Part shown: positions 17,146 through 25,551 of the stretch, one piece after another
How positions within the stretch are numbered: position 1 is the stretch's first letter
Layout: each line of letters starts with the position of its first letter
NCBI GenBank assembly: GCA_044361535.1
Contig: JBIKIQ010000017.1
Coordinates: forward strand, 1-64,000
Source: UBA952 sp044361535
Lineage (GTDB): Bacteria; Bacteroidota; Bacteroidia; Flavobacteriales_D; Crocinitomicaceae
Reading direction: 5' to 3'
DNA: 64,000 nucleotides
Made by a program: the position numbers and the translations under genes
The notes under the pieces: generated by a model
What the model was told of the DNA's origin: nothing
What the model saw: only the letters and a program-made list of their open reading frames with translations
Databases searched by the model: none

Positions 17146-18237
17146 ATGATTACATCTGATCAACTAAAAGATATTACCTCTAGAATTCAGGCTATTTATA
17201 ATTATTTAAAAATAGATGAAAAAGAGCTTCAACTTCGTGAACATGAGTTAAAAACGCAAGATCCTGGTTTTTGGGATGATGCCAAAAAAGCCGAAATTCA
17301 AATGAAGGAGATTAGATCTCTTAAATTTTGGATTGAAAGTTTTAATTCTTTGAATCAAGCCAGAGAAGATATTGAAGTTCTAATTGAATTTTATAAGGAA
17401 GATACTTCCCTAGAATCAGAGATTGATGAACAGTACAAAATCCTATTAGATCACATTGAATCTACCGAATTAAAAAACATGTTGTCCGGTGAGGAGGATA
17501 GATTGAGCGCAGTTTTGCAAATCACTTCGGGAGCTGGAGGAACAGAAAGTTGCGATTGGGCATCCATGCTTATGCGTATGTACATAATGTGGGGTCAAAA
17601 AAATGGATGTAAAGTAACCGAACTTAATTACCAAGAAGGCGATGTGGCAGGAATTAAAACTGTTACTCTTGAGTTTGAAGGTGATTTTGCTTTTGGTTAT
17701 TTAAAAGGAGAAAATGGTGTTCATCGTTTGGTTCGTATTTCTCCGTTCGACTCGAATGCAAAAAGACATACTTCGTTTGCATCTGTTTATGTTTACCCCT
17801 TGGTAGACGATCAAATCGAAATCAATATTAATCCTGCCGATATTTCTTGGGAAACTTTTAGATCTGGTGGTGCAGGTGGTCAAAATGTAAATAAGGTTGA
17901 AACAGCCGTTCGTTTGAGACACGCCCCTTCTGGAATAATAATTGAAAACTCGGAGTCTAGATCTCAACTAGCTAACAAAGAAAAAGCAATGCAACTCCTT
18001 CGTTCACAATTGTATGAATTAGAACTTCGTGCTAGAATGGAAAAAAGAAATGAAATAGAGGCGAATAAAAAGAAAATCGAGTGGGGATCACAAATCAGGA
18101 ATTACGTAATGCATCCCTATAAACTCGTAAAAGATGTTCGAACAGGCTTTGAATCAACCAATGTAGATTCTGTAATGGATGGAGAGATAAATGAATTTCT
18201 GAAATCTTATCTCATGACTTACGGCGGTTCATATTAG
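17146..18237 (+). CDS. prfB: Peptide chain release factor 2
   Basis: RF2 ends translation at UGA and UAA codons. The 363-residue protein has the codon-reading SPF motif (199-201) and the peptidyl-transferase GGQ motif (244-246, GGAGGQNVNK). Unlike many bacterial prfB genes it is one continuous frame. At the usual frameshift position (after NYL, codon 21) the DNA runs through AAAATAGAT-type codons in frame with no UGA, so the autoregulatory +1 frameshift is absent. It is followed 31 nt later by a cysteine desulfurase gene. Confidence 0.97.
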   Translation: MITSDQLKDITSRIQAIYNYLKIDEKELQLREHELKTQDPGFWDDAKKAEIQMKEIRSLKFWIESFNSLNQAREDIEVLIEFYKEDTSLESEIDEQYKILLDHIESTELKNMLSGEEDRLSAVLQITSGAGGTESCDWASMLMRMYIMWGQKNGCKVTELNYQEGDVAGIKTVTLEFEGDFAFGYLKGENGVHRLVRISPFDSNAKRHTSFASVYVYPLVDDQIEININPADISWETFRSGGAGGQNVNKVETAVRLRHAPSGIIIENSESRSQLANKEKAMQLLRSQLYELELRARMEKRNEIEANKKKIEWGSQIRNYVMHPYKLVKDVRTGFESTNVDSVMDGEINEFLKSYLMTYGGSY

Positions 18238-18268
18238 TTTACTATCTTCGTTTTAAATATTTTTTTTC

Positions 18269-19405
18269 ATGCGTGTTTATCTTGATAATGCTGCAACCAC
18301 TCCAATTGCTTCTCAAGTCGTTGATGCAATGGTAGAAGTGATGCGAAATGATTTTGGAAATCCCTCATCTACTCATTTTTATGGTAGACAAGTTAAAGCT
18401 TTAATTGAGACATCTCGCAGAAAAGTTGCAAGCCATTTAAATTGTTCGGCTTCTGAGATTATCTTCACTTCCGGAGGTACTGAAGCCGATAATATGGCTC
18501 TTTTCTCGGCAGTAAAGGATCTTGGTGTCAAAAGAATAATTAGTTCTACTATTGAACACCATGCTGTGGGACATAGCGTTGATGCTCTTATAAAGCATAA
18601 TTCAATTGTTTTTGAGTCAGTGAAAGTAGATGCGAAAGGACATATTGATTTGGATCATCTTGAATCCATGTTGCAAGAGAACATTCCAACGCTTGTTTCT
18701 TTAATGCATGCAAATAATGAAATTGCAACGTTACTTCCGATAAAAAAAGTTTCTGAGTTGTGTAGAAAATATGGTGCTTATTTTCATTCAGATACTGTAC
18801 AAACAATGGGGCACTATTCCTTTGATTTATCTGATTTAGATATCGATTTTATTACCTGTGCGGCACATAAATTCCACGGTCCAAAAGGCGTTGGGTTTTT
18901 GTATATAAATAAAAGAAACAAGGTTGAATCGCTTATACACGGTGGAGCCCAAGAAAGAGGATTAAGAGGTGGGACAGAAAATGTTTATGGAATTGTGGGA
19001 TTAGCAAAAGCAATGGATCTTGCTTACGCTGATTTAGAGGAACATCATGAGCATGTTCAGAGTCTTAAATCCTACATGATTGAACAATTTAAAGAGATGT
19101 TTCCTTCAGTTTTATTTCACGGTGAGACCGAACCATCACAATCCTTGTATACTGTTTTAAATGTTTGCTTTCCTAGAACGGACAAAGGTGGAATGCTACT
19201 TTTTACACTAGATTTGAAAGGAGTTGCTGTTAGTGGAGGAAGTGCTTGTTCTTCGGGCGCAAATAAAGGATCACACGTTCTGGTAGGAATAGGTGCTGAT
19301 ATGTCAAGACCAAATGCACGATTCTCCTTTTCTCGATATACAACTCAGGAAGAAATTGATTATGCCCTAAGACAAGTTAAATCTAGCTTTGAGCAAAACT
19401 TGTGA
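18269..19405 (+). CDS. Cysteine desulfurase (NifS/IscS family)
   Basis: This PLP enzyme moves sulfur from cysteine to a persulfide for iron-sulfur clusters or tRNA thiolation. The 378-residue product has the PLP lysine K201 (AAHKFHGPKGVGF) and the active cysteine C326 in SGGSACSSGA, the class I (IscS/NifS) arrangement. No IscU or other cluster genes are adjacent, so the acceptor is unclear. A TATCTTCG sequence 18 nt before the ATG, identical to one upstream of gcvH, may be a variant -7 box. Confidence 0.93.
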   Translation: MRVYLDNAATTPIASQVVDAMVEVMRNDFGNPSSTHFYGRQVKALIETSRRKVASHLNCSASEIIFTSGGTEADNMALFSAVKDLGVKRIISSTIEHHAVGHSVDALIKHNSIVFESVKVDAKGHIDLDHLESMLQENIPTLVSLMHANNEIATLLPIKKVSELCRKYGAYFHSDTVQTMGHYSFDLSDLDIDFITCAAHKFHGPKGVGFLYINKRNKVESLIHGGAQERGLRGGTENVYGIVGLAKAMDLAYADLEEHHEHVQSLKSYMIEQFKEMFPSVLFHGETEPSQSLYTVLNVCFPRTDKGGMLLFTLDLKGVAVSGGSACSSGANKGSHVLVGIGADMSRPNARFSFSRYTTQEEIDYALRQVKSSFEQNL

Positions 19406-19417
19406 TCTCATAATTGT

Positions 19418-20524
19418 ATGAAATTTCTTTTTCTTACTTCAGCACATGTATCAAATGATGATCGAATTTATTTTCTTCAAGCTAGAACTTTAGCTAAAAA
19501 TCATGAAGTAAGGGTTTATTCAACATTTGGTGGGGAAGAAATACAGGAAAATCAATTAATTGCATATTACGACAATACTGCTTTTCGTTCGAGAAAAGAT
19601 AAGATTAAAGCCTTTTATGACCAATGCCTGAAATTTAGTCCGGATGTAATCATATGCTCAGAACCAATTCCGATTCTTGGCGCTAACCGTTATAAAAAGG
19701 AAAAAAAATCTTGTCGTTTACTTTATGACATTACTGAATTTTATCCTTCAAAAAAGAACTTTATTGGATTCTCTCCCTTTAAAAAGTTGATAGCTGCAAT
19801 AGGAATGGTTTGGCTGAATCGAAAAGCTTCAGCATTAGTCGATGGTTTTATTTTTGGTGAGCATTTTAAGTCATTGTATTATAAAGCGAACTACAAAAAT
19901 CAACCCTATATACTTTTGCCGTATTACCAAGATTTGAATTATTTCCCCCAATTTAAGATTCCGTCAAGCAAATTAATTTTTGGATATACAGGAAAGTTTT
20001 CTGAAGAAAAAGGGATCATTCGATTCGCTAATTTTATTAAGTTTTTCAATGAAAAAAATCCAGAAGTTACATTCAGCATAAAATTAATAGGTTGGTTTGA
20101 AAGTGAACTAATTAGAAAAGAGTTCTTTAGGTTAGCAGACGAAATTTCCATTGATTTTGTTGAAAATCTTCCATTTGAAGAATATTGTCATTCCCTTTCA
20201 GATATTTCTGTTTTTTTTGATTTGCGCGATGTTGATGCTGAAAATAATTTGTGTCTACCTATCAAACTATTTACCTATGCAGCTGTTGGTCGACCTGTGA
20301 TCTATTCACCTATTCAAGCAATTCTACAGGCACATCCCGAACATGATTTTATTAAACTTTGCAATAATGAAAATTATGATTTTATCACTAAAATTGTTCA
20401 GGAAATAATTTCCGATCAAAATAGGTTTCACGAAATGTGTCTTGAATCACGGAAATTCGCAGAGAAACATCAGTGGGAAGCAATAGAAGATGAATTTATT
20501 CGCTTTGTAACAACAAATGAGTGA
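19418..20524 (+). CDS. Glycosyltransferase, GT-B (family 4-like)
   Basis: The 368-residue product has a two-domain GT-B layout. The N-terminal half includes SAHVSNDDRIYFLQARTLAKNHEVRV, typical of glycosyltransferase N-terminal domains. The C-terminal half includes FGYTGKFSEEKGIIRF and a nucleotide-binding region ending LPIKLFTYAAVGRPVIYSP. The EX7E motif is only loosely matched. It is probably a cytosolic enzyme that adds a sugar to a surface polysaccharide precursor. It overlaps the flippase gene by 8 nt, which supports a shared pathway. Confidence 0.82.
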   Translation: MKFLFLTSAHVSNDDRIYFLQARTLAKNHEVRVYSTFGGEEIQENQLIAYYDNTAFRSRKDKIKAFYDQCLKFSPDVIICSEPIPILGANRYKKEKKSCRLLYDITEFYPSKKNFIGFSPFKKLIAAIGMVWLNRKASALVDGFIFGEHFKSLYYKANYKNQPYILLPYYQDLNYFPQFKIPSSKLIFGYTGKFSEEKGIIRFANFIKFFNEKNPEVTFSIKLIGWFESELIRKEFFRLADEISIDFVENLPFEEYCHSLSDISVFFDLRDVDAENNLCLPIKLFTYAAVGRPVIYSPIQAILQAHPEHDFIKLCNNENYDFITKIVQEIISDQNRFHEMCLESRKFAEKHQWEAIEDEFIRFVTTNE

Positions 20525-21710
20525 TCACAAGGATATAAAATCAACCATGTCCTCCAAAATATTTGGCCTCTTCGCGTCATTTGGTTTGGTGGTTTTTTCA
20601 ACACGGATTTGGGGTGCTGAAGGACGGGGTTATATTTCAATCTTACTTGCAGATGCCGCTTTAATAGCCGTTTTTTCCAATATTCTAGCGGGAAGTTCAG
20701 CCATGTTTTATATGAAGAAATTTGGTCAAGACAAAGTGTTTTTAACCAGTATTTGTTGGATTTTATTCTCTTCTATATTAGGATCTGCCGTATTGACCTT
20801 TTTTCAGCCGATTAATTTTTGGCTTTTGAGTTCCTTAACTTTTTCCATTTCATTCCATACTTTAATAATTAATCAACTTTTTGTAAATCAGAAATTTAAC
20901 AAAGCAAATGGTATTAGTGCCCTTGTGCAGTTGGTTTTTGTTAGTACGATATTTATTTTATGGATATCAAATTATAAAACCTCTTGGGAAATTTACTTTT
21001 TTGTTCAAATTCTAAGTGCCTTTATAATTTCAATTTTTTTTATAAACTACAATATCAAAAGCCTTATTAGTTGGGAAGAATTTCGATTGATGTTCCATTA
21101 TGGATGGCGAAACGAGCTGAGCTACATGTTCCAATTTTTGAGTTATCGAATTTCTTATTTTTTTATTTTTCACGAATTAAGTGTTTCAGATTTAGGTGTT
21201 TTTGGTGTGATGGTTATTTTTGCCGAGTCTATTTGGGTGGCAAGTAGAAGTATTTCAACGGTTTTATTTGCAAAACAATTGGATGATAAAGGAGAACTAG
21301 CTGGGCTTCATCGTGCACAAAGATTTGCCAAATATAGTTTATGGTTTAGTTTAATGGGAATTCTACTTATTTTACTTATTCCCGACTTTTTAATCACAAG
21401 TATTTTTTCACACGAATTTTCTTCGTCAAAATTAATTTTTCTAATTCTTGCACCGGGTATATTGGCTATTGCTGTTTCTACTGTATACGGACATTTTTTT
21501 GCTGCCGAAAATAACCAAACTATTTTGCTTAAAAAATCGATTGCTGGATTTATTGTTTCATTGATTTTAACTCCATTATTGATTTATAAGTATGGGATTT
21601 TAGGTGCTACAGCGGCAATGTCTATTTCATATGTGGTAAGTTCTGTCATTTTAATTTTAGCCTTTAATAGACGAAAAAATGACATCTTAGGTTTACCAAG
21701 TAATTCATAA
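20517..21710 (+). CDS. Polysaccharide flippase (Wzx/MATE-like)
   Basis: The 397-residue membrane protein has about 12 hydrophobic segments and resembles the MOP superfamily of lipid-linked oligosaccharide flippases. It starts inside the end of the glycosyltransferase gene (8-nt overlap), so the two are translationally coupled. Together they suggest a small surface-glycan module. The O-antigen ligase-like gene at 61064 could act in the same process but is far away. The substrate is unknown. Confidence 0.8.
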   Translation: MSDHKDIKSTMSSKIFGLFASFGLVVFSTRIWGAEGRGYISILLADAALIAVFSNILAGSSAMFYMKKFGQDKVFLTSICWILFSSILGSAVLTFFQPINFWLLSSLTFSISFHTLIINQLFVNQKFNKANGISALVQLVFVSTIFILWISNYKTSWEIYFFVQILSAFIISIFFINYNIKSLISWEEFRLMFHYGWRNELSYMFQFLSYRISYFFIFHELSVSDLGVFGVMVIFAESIWVASRSISTVLFAKQLDDKGELAGLHRAQRFAKYSLWFSLMGILLILLIPDFLITSIFSHEFSSSKLIFLILAPGILAIAVSTVYGHFFAAENNQTILLKKSIAGFIVSLILTPLLIYKYGILGATAAMSISYVVSSVILILAFNRRKNDILGLPSNS

Positions 21711-21716
21711 TTAGGA

Positions 21717-22202
21717 TTACACTACTTTCAGGGATAATTCCATTTTGAACGTAGCTACAGTTTCATAGGAAGTGTTTTTAGCCACAACTTCAATTTGTTG
21801 GTTCATTCGTTTACCTTCCTTTTTGCTAATTTTGATCATATCATGAATGATAATTCCTTGTTCACAAGTGAAATAGACGTCTGACTCTGCTCTTTTTAAA
21901 AATTCAGCACTGAAAGATTTAAAAGCAAGTGAGATTTTATATTGATTCAGCTCTGAGATATAAAATGTATGAATTCCAACTGCTACATCCGCACCTACAG
22001 CCATAGCTCCAAAATACATGGAATTCAAGTGATTTTTCGTTCGTCTTCTCAATTTTATTTTAACAACACAATTCTCGGCGCCTATCGAAACAAGTCTGGG
22101 CCTTATAAAAAATAGTATCGGTATTTTAACTAATCCTAGTAGAAATAATTTCCTTCGAACTATAGATAAAGCAACACTTTCTCCGAAATTACTACTGTTC
22201 AA
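21717..22202 (-). CDS. DUF4442 hotdog-fold protein
   Basis: The 161-residue product matches the DUF4442 group of hotdog-fold, thioesterase-like proteins (NHLNSMYFGAMAVGADVAVG near residues 57-75). These are thought to act on acyl-CoA or related thioesters, but no substrate is known. The best start is TTG at 22202 because no ATG occurs before residue 62. It is the last gene of a minus-strand group with the DUF2807 and PagL-like genes, 5 nt after the former. It converges on the flippase gene. Confidence 0.75.
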   Translation of the reverse strand: MNSSNFGESVALSIVRRKLFLLGLVKIPILFFIRPRLVSIGAENCVVKIKLRRRTKNHLNSMYFGAMAVGADVAVGIHTFYISELNQYKISLAFKSFSAEFLKRAESDVYFTCEQGIIIHDMIKISKKEGKRMNQQIEVVAKNTSYETVATFKMELSLKVV

Positions 22203-22207
22203 TTTGA

Positions 22208-22951
22208 CTAGAGTTTAATTAATTTTCCAGAACCGAATAGATGAGAGATTATTGATGTTGCTGTCCCTTCGTAGTATATATTGCCCAAGCCAGAAATTTC
22301 TGATTTTAAACTTGCATTTTCGGCATTAACATAACAGGGAGAATTGGCATTAGATACAATGGAAACAGAATTTTGAATCTTTAACTTTCTCGTATCACAA
22401 CTACCTTGAGTCATTATATTGAACGATGCTTTGTAAGCATTTCCTTCTAAGTGAAAATCTCCTGCACCATGAGAAATATAACCAAGTAGTGAATTTGAAA
22501 TGTTCAATTTTAATTGTATGCTTCCCGCTCCATCATTCATGAAAAATTGGAAGTTAGATAAACGCAAGGTATCAGAAGAAGTCAACGTTTCAGTTCCTCG
22601 ATAAGCCAAATAATTAATAGCTTTAAGATGTATTCTCACCTTTATAGCATCAGCTTTATAGTAAAGAAAATTACATTTATTAAGATTTTTTATTTCAATA
22701 GAACCATCTGTATCTTGTTTTACATCAATGAGTTTAATTAAATTTTTTCCACCGATAATTTCTATCTTATTCAATGAATCTTGAATAAGCTCAAAACTCA
22801 TATTTTCATGCAAGGATAATTTCGTAAAATCACTTACATAAATTACAGTGTCTGCCAATTTTCCAGCGGTTTTCCAGCATGTGCGATTTTCTGCCTTTTT
22901 ACATGAGGTAAACAGGATAGAGAACAATAAAATTTGCCATAATAGTTTCAT
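22208..22951 (-). CDS. DUF2807 (head-GIN) lipoprotein
   Basis: The 247-residue product starts with a signal and lipobox (LFTSCKKAE), so it should be an outer-envelope lipoprotein. The rest is a right-handed beta-helix-like DUF2807 domain, seen as repeating short beta strands (ISNSLLGYISHGAGDFHLEGNA, EISGLGNIYYEG). The family is called a putative auto-transporter adhesin head domain and is abundant in Bacteroidota; its role is unknown. Its ATG overlaps the stop of the upstream PagL-like gene (ATGA). Confidence 0.82.
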   Translation of the reverse strand: MKLLWQILLFSILFTSCKKAENRTCWKTAGKLADTVIYVSDFTKLSLHENMSFELIQDSLNKIEIIGGKNLIKLIDVKQDTDGSIEIKNLNKCNFLYYKADAIKVRIHLKAINYLAYRGTETLTSSDTLRLSNFQFFMNDGAGSIQLKLNISNSLLGYISHGAGDFHLEGNAYKASFNIMTQGSCDTRKLKIQNSVSIVSNANSPCYVNAENASLKSEISGLGNIYYEGTATSIISHLFGSGKLIKL

Positions 22952-24054
22952 TCTACTTGTTTTTTCTTTTTGAGGGGAATAGAATATCCAACTCCTGCTT
23001 CTGAATAATCAGCCCTGCCAAAATGAGTTTTTAGCATCCACTGTAGGTTTATTCCATTATTAAATTGATAGCGCATACCAATTTTGTGATAAAGTGGATC
23101 TTCAGGTTGAAATTTATCCCGAATGTAGGCACCCATACCAAAAACAAAATGAAAATGGTCGATTGGTAATAAATAACCTGCGAAAATACCCATTTGAAAA
23201 ATATCCCATTGTGATTTAGGTATCTCTGGAAAATACGCCTTGATGGCTTGTTTTGAAATTAAATCAAGTGCTATTTCTATTCCCGCCTTGGGTGTAAATT
23301 GCTTTCTCAAATATAAATTTAACCCATAAACCGGATATTTTTTTGGATTATCGTTATAGGTTTCCTTCATCATGAAAATACTTGTGGCACCTATGTTCCA
23401 TGATTTATAATTGTCCAGAAGTGGAATTATTTTCTGTTTGGAACTAATTTTCCCTAAACTTCTTGCATAACTAACAGACCCATAAAAAATGTTTAAGCCA
23501 AGATTGGGAACACCAAATGATCCATTGCTGAAATGTGTAATATCAAGACCCAGTGAGAATTTATTTCTTCCCACGTAAAATTTAGAGTAAAGCCCAAGAC
23601 AAACAAGTCCATTTACATGTGATCCTATGGCAATATTTTTAGGGTTATCGATTGGGTCATATATTTTGGGCGTATAACCTAGACCCGTCCCAAATTGCCA
23701 GTCTAGACGAAAGAATTGTGTTGGTTTAATAACTGGTATGTGAATAAATCCATAAATGCCGGTAAATTTCCCCAGAATTGAGTCATTTCCGACGGATCCG
23801 TGAAAAAGTGAAATTCCTTGTTCGGGTAGTTTGTAGGTTTGATGCCACTTTTTTGTTCCCGTAGGTTTTCGATACCAGATCAACTCAAAAGGATAGGCTA
23901 TTCGATCGGGTAAATGAGCCATTGAACCTCTATGAGCCGCTAAGAAACCTGTTTTTTGTCTAAATTCCAAGGACCAATTAGACTCTTGAGAACAAAAACT
24001 GAATGGAAAGAAAATCACTAAGAACTTAAACCAATTGTAACTCGGTAATTTCAT
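22948..24054 (-). CDS. Acyloxyacyl hydrolase / PagL-like outer-membrane protein
   Basis: The 368-residue protein has an N-terminal signal peptide and a beta-barrel-like pattern throughout. The segment LDITHFSNGSFGVPNLGLN matches the His-Ser catalytic region of PagL lipid A 3-O-deacylases and the Bacteroidota 'acyloxyacyl hydrolase' family. It may trim acyl chains from lipid A in the outer membrane. It is longer than PagL itself (about 170 residues), as usual in this phylum. A TAAATTTG box (minus strand, 24111-24104) lies 49 nt before the start. Confidence 0.78.
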   Translation of the reverse strand: MKLPSYNWFKFLVIFFPFSFCSQESNWSLEFRQKTGFLAAHRGSMAHLPDRIAYPFELIWYRKPTGTKKWHQTYKLPEQGISLFHGSVGNDSILGKFTGIYGFIHIPVIKPTQFFRLDWQFGTGLGYTPKIYDPIDNPKNIAIGSHVNGLVCLGLYSKFYVGRNKFSLGLDITHFSNGSFGVPNLGLNIFYGSVSYARSLGKISSKQKIIPLLDNYKSWNIGATSIFMMKETYNDNPKKYPVYGLNLYLRKQFTPKAGIEIALDLISKQAIKAYFPEIPKSQWDIFQMGIFAGYLLPIDHFHFVFGMGAYIRDKFQPEDPLYHKIGMRYQFNNGINLQWMLKTHFGRADYSEAGVGYSIPLKKKKQVE

Positions 24055-24103
24055 AACAGTTCTTGTATAGAGAATAAAAGTATTGATCTTTCTAAAATTT
24101 AAA

Positions 24104-24143
24104 CAAATTTACACATTCAATTGAAAGAAAGACAGTAATTTTG
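24104..24143. promoter_or_regulatory. Divergent -7 boxes for the PagL-like gene and mazG
   Basis: On the minus strand TAAATTTG (24111-24104) serves the PagL-like gene. On the plus strand TAATTTTG (24136-24143) ends 5 nt before the mazG ATG. The two face apart within 40 bp. Confidence 0.45.
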
Positions 24144-24148
24144 AATTA

Positions 24149-24925
24149 ATGGATGCACGATTACAAGCTTTTGAGCGACTTCTTACAATCATGGATGAAT
24201 TGCGCGAGAAATGTCCGTGGGATAAAAAGCAAACCTTTGAAACCTTGAGGCCTCTTACAATTGAAGAAATGTATGAGATGACTGATGCGATTCTAGATAA
24301 GGATTTCAAAGAATTAGAAGGCGAATTAGGGGATTTGTTTCTGCATCTCGTTTTTTACTGTAAGCTAGGAACTGAATCAAGTTTATTTACCGTTGATAGC
24401 GTCCTAAATAGAATTTGCGATAAGTTAATTGTCCGTCACCCTCATATCTATGGAGAAGTTGAAGTTGCCGATGAAGAGGAGGTTAAAAGAAATTGGGAGA
24501 AAATAAAGTTGAAAGAAGGAAAAACGTCCATATTACAAGGCGTTCCAAACTCACTTCCTGCCTTGGTCAAGGCATCAAGAATTCAGGAAAAAGTGAAGGG
24601 AATCGGGTTTGAATGGGATAATTTAGACGATGTTTGGTCTAAAGTTTTGGAAGAGATGCATGAATTAAAAGTCGAAATAGATTCGAAATCTGAAAATATT
24701 GAAGAAGAGTTTGGTGATCTTATTTTTTCGCTAGTAAATTTGTCTCGTTATTTGAATATTCAATCTGAAAATGCTTTGGCCAAAACAAATACTAAGTTTA
24801 TAAAACGCTTTCAACTTATGGAGGCATTAGTTGAGGCTCAGGATTTGAAATTGTCTGAAATGAAATTGTCTGAAATGGATGTATACTGGGAAAAGGCTAA
24901 AAATATTTTAAAGAAAGTACAATGA
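24149..24925 (+). CDS. mazG: Nucleoside triphosphate pyrophosphohydrolase MazG
   Basis: It hydrolyses (d)NTPs to NMP and pyrophosphate, a house-cleaning function. The 258-residue protein has two MazG helical domains. The first carries CPWDKKQTFETLRPLTIEE and the Mg-binding ELEGELGDLFLHLVFY; the second has EIEEEFGDLIFSLVNLSRYL. Its stop codon overlaps the ATG of the MscS gene (ATGA), so both are co-translated. Confidence 0.95.
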   Translation: MDARLQAFERLLTIMDELREKCPWDKKQTFETLRPLTIEEMYEMTDAILDKDFKELEGELGDLFLHLVFYCKLGTESSLFTVDSVLNRICDKLIVRHPHIYGEVEVADEEEVKRNWEKIKLKEGKTSILQGVPNSLPALVKASRIQEKVKGIGFEWDNLDDVWSKVLEEMHELKVEIDSKSENIEEEFGDLIFSLVNLSRYLNIQSENALAKTNTKFIKRFQLMEALVEAQDLKLSEMKLSEMDVYWEKAKNILKKVQ

Positions 24926-25425
24926 ATTTTGCTGAATATAAATTGCAGATTTTTGAAACAGCCATTGTTTTGGTGTTTTTGATCTTAGTTAAAATTATTG
25001 CGAGAAATTCAATAAATAGGATTTTATCAAAGTTTGATTTTGGCATAGAACGTAAGCGAATTAGCCATAAAATAGTTAATTTGTTTATTACGCTTTTTGC
25101 CTTAATATTTCTTGCAGGAATTTGGAACATTGATCGTTCACAATTAATGGTATTTATAACCTCAACGATAACTTTAGTTGGAGTAGGTTTTATTGCACAA
25201 TGGTCAATTTTAGCCAATGTTACTTCTAGTTTGATTTTGTTTTTTAATCATCCAATGAAGCTTGGGCAAGAAATTCAAATTTTAGATAAGGAATATGATA
25301 TAACGGGCACATTAGTCGATATTTCATTTTTCTTCCTTTATATCAAAACAGAGGATGGTGAAACAATTACAATACCCAATTCGGTAGTACTTAGTAAGGT
25401 AATAAAAATCCATCCGAAAAAATAG
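24922..25425 (+). CDS. Small MscS-type mechanosensitive channel protein
   Basis: The 167-residue product has three hydrophobic segments (about 12-28, 47-66 and 72-95). An MscS pore helix and beta domain follow (GFIAQWSILANVTSSLILFFNHPMKLG, then DGETITIPNSVVLSKVI). It ends right after the beta domain and lacks the C-terminal alpha/beta cage of E. coli MscS (286 residues). Such minimal forms occur in Bacteroidota. It is probably in the inner membrane for osmotic release or signalling, and is coupled to mazG by a 4-nt overlap. Confidence 0.82.
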   Translation: MNFAEYKLQIFETAIVLVFLILVKIIARNSINRILSKFDFGIERKRISHKIVNLFITLFALIFLAGIWNIDRSQLMVFITSTITLVGVGFIAQWSILANVTSSLILFFNHPMKLGQEIQILDKEYDITGTLVDISFFFLYIKTEDGETITIPNSVVLSKVIKIHPKK

Positions 25426-25489
25426 ATTTTTGATGAAAGATGTCTATTTTCAAAGAGTTAAATGAGTGTCTGTCAAACTAATTGTTATT

Positions 25490-25523
25490 TTTGTTGGATT
25501 ACAGGCGATTTCCTTTAATTTTG
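25490..25523 (+). promoter_or_regulatory. Promoter of the OmpA-family gene
   Basis: TTTG (25490-25493), 22 nt, TAATTTTG (25516-25523). It leaves a leader of roughly 20-25 nt before ATG 25552. Confidence 0.62.
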
Positions 25524-25551
25524 CTTAAATTAATAGTTACATAAGCTTTAG

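Noticed and set aside
25419..25450. AT-only inverted repeat after the MscS gene as terminator
   Set aside because: The stem AAAATAGA/TCTATTTT is weak, has a 16-nt loop and no T-run after it.
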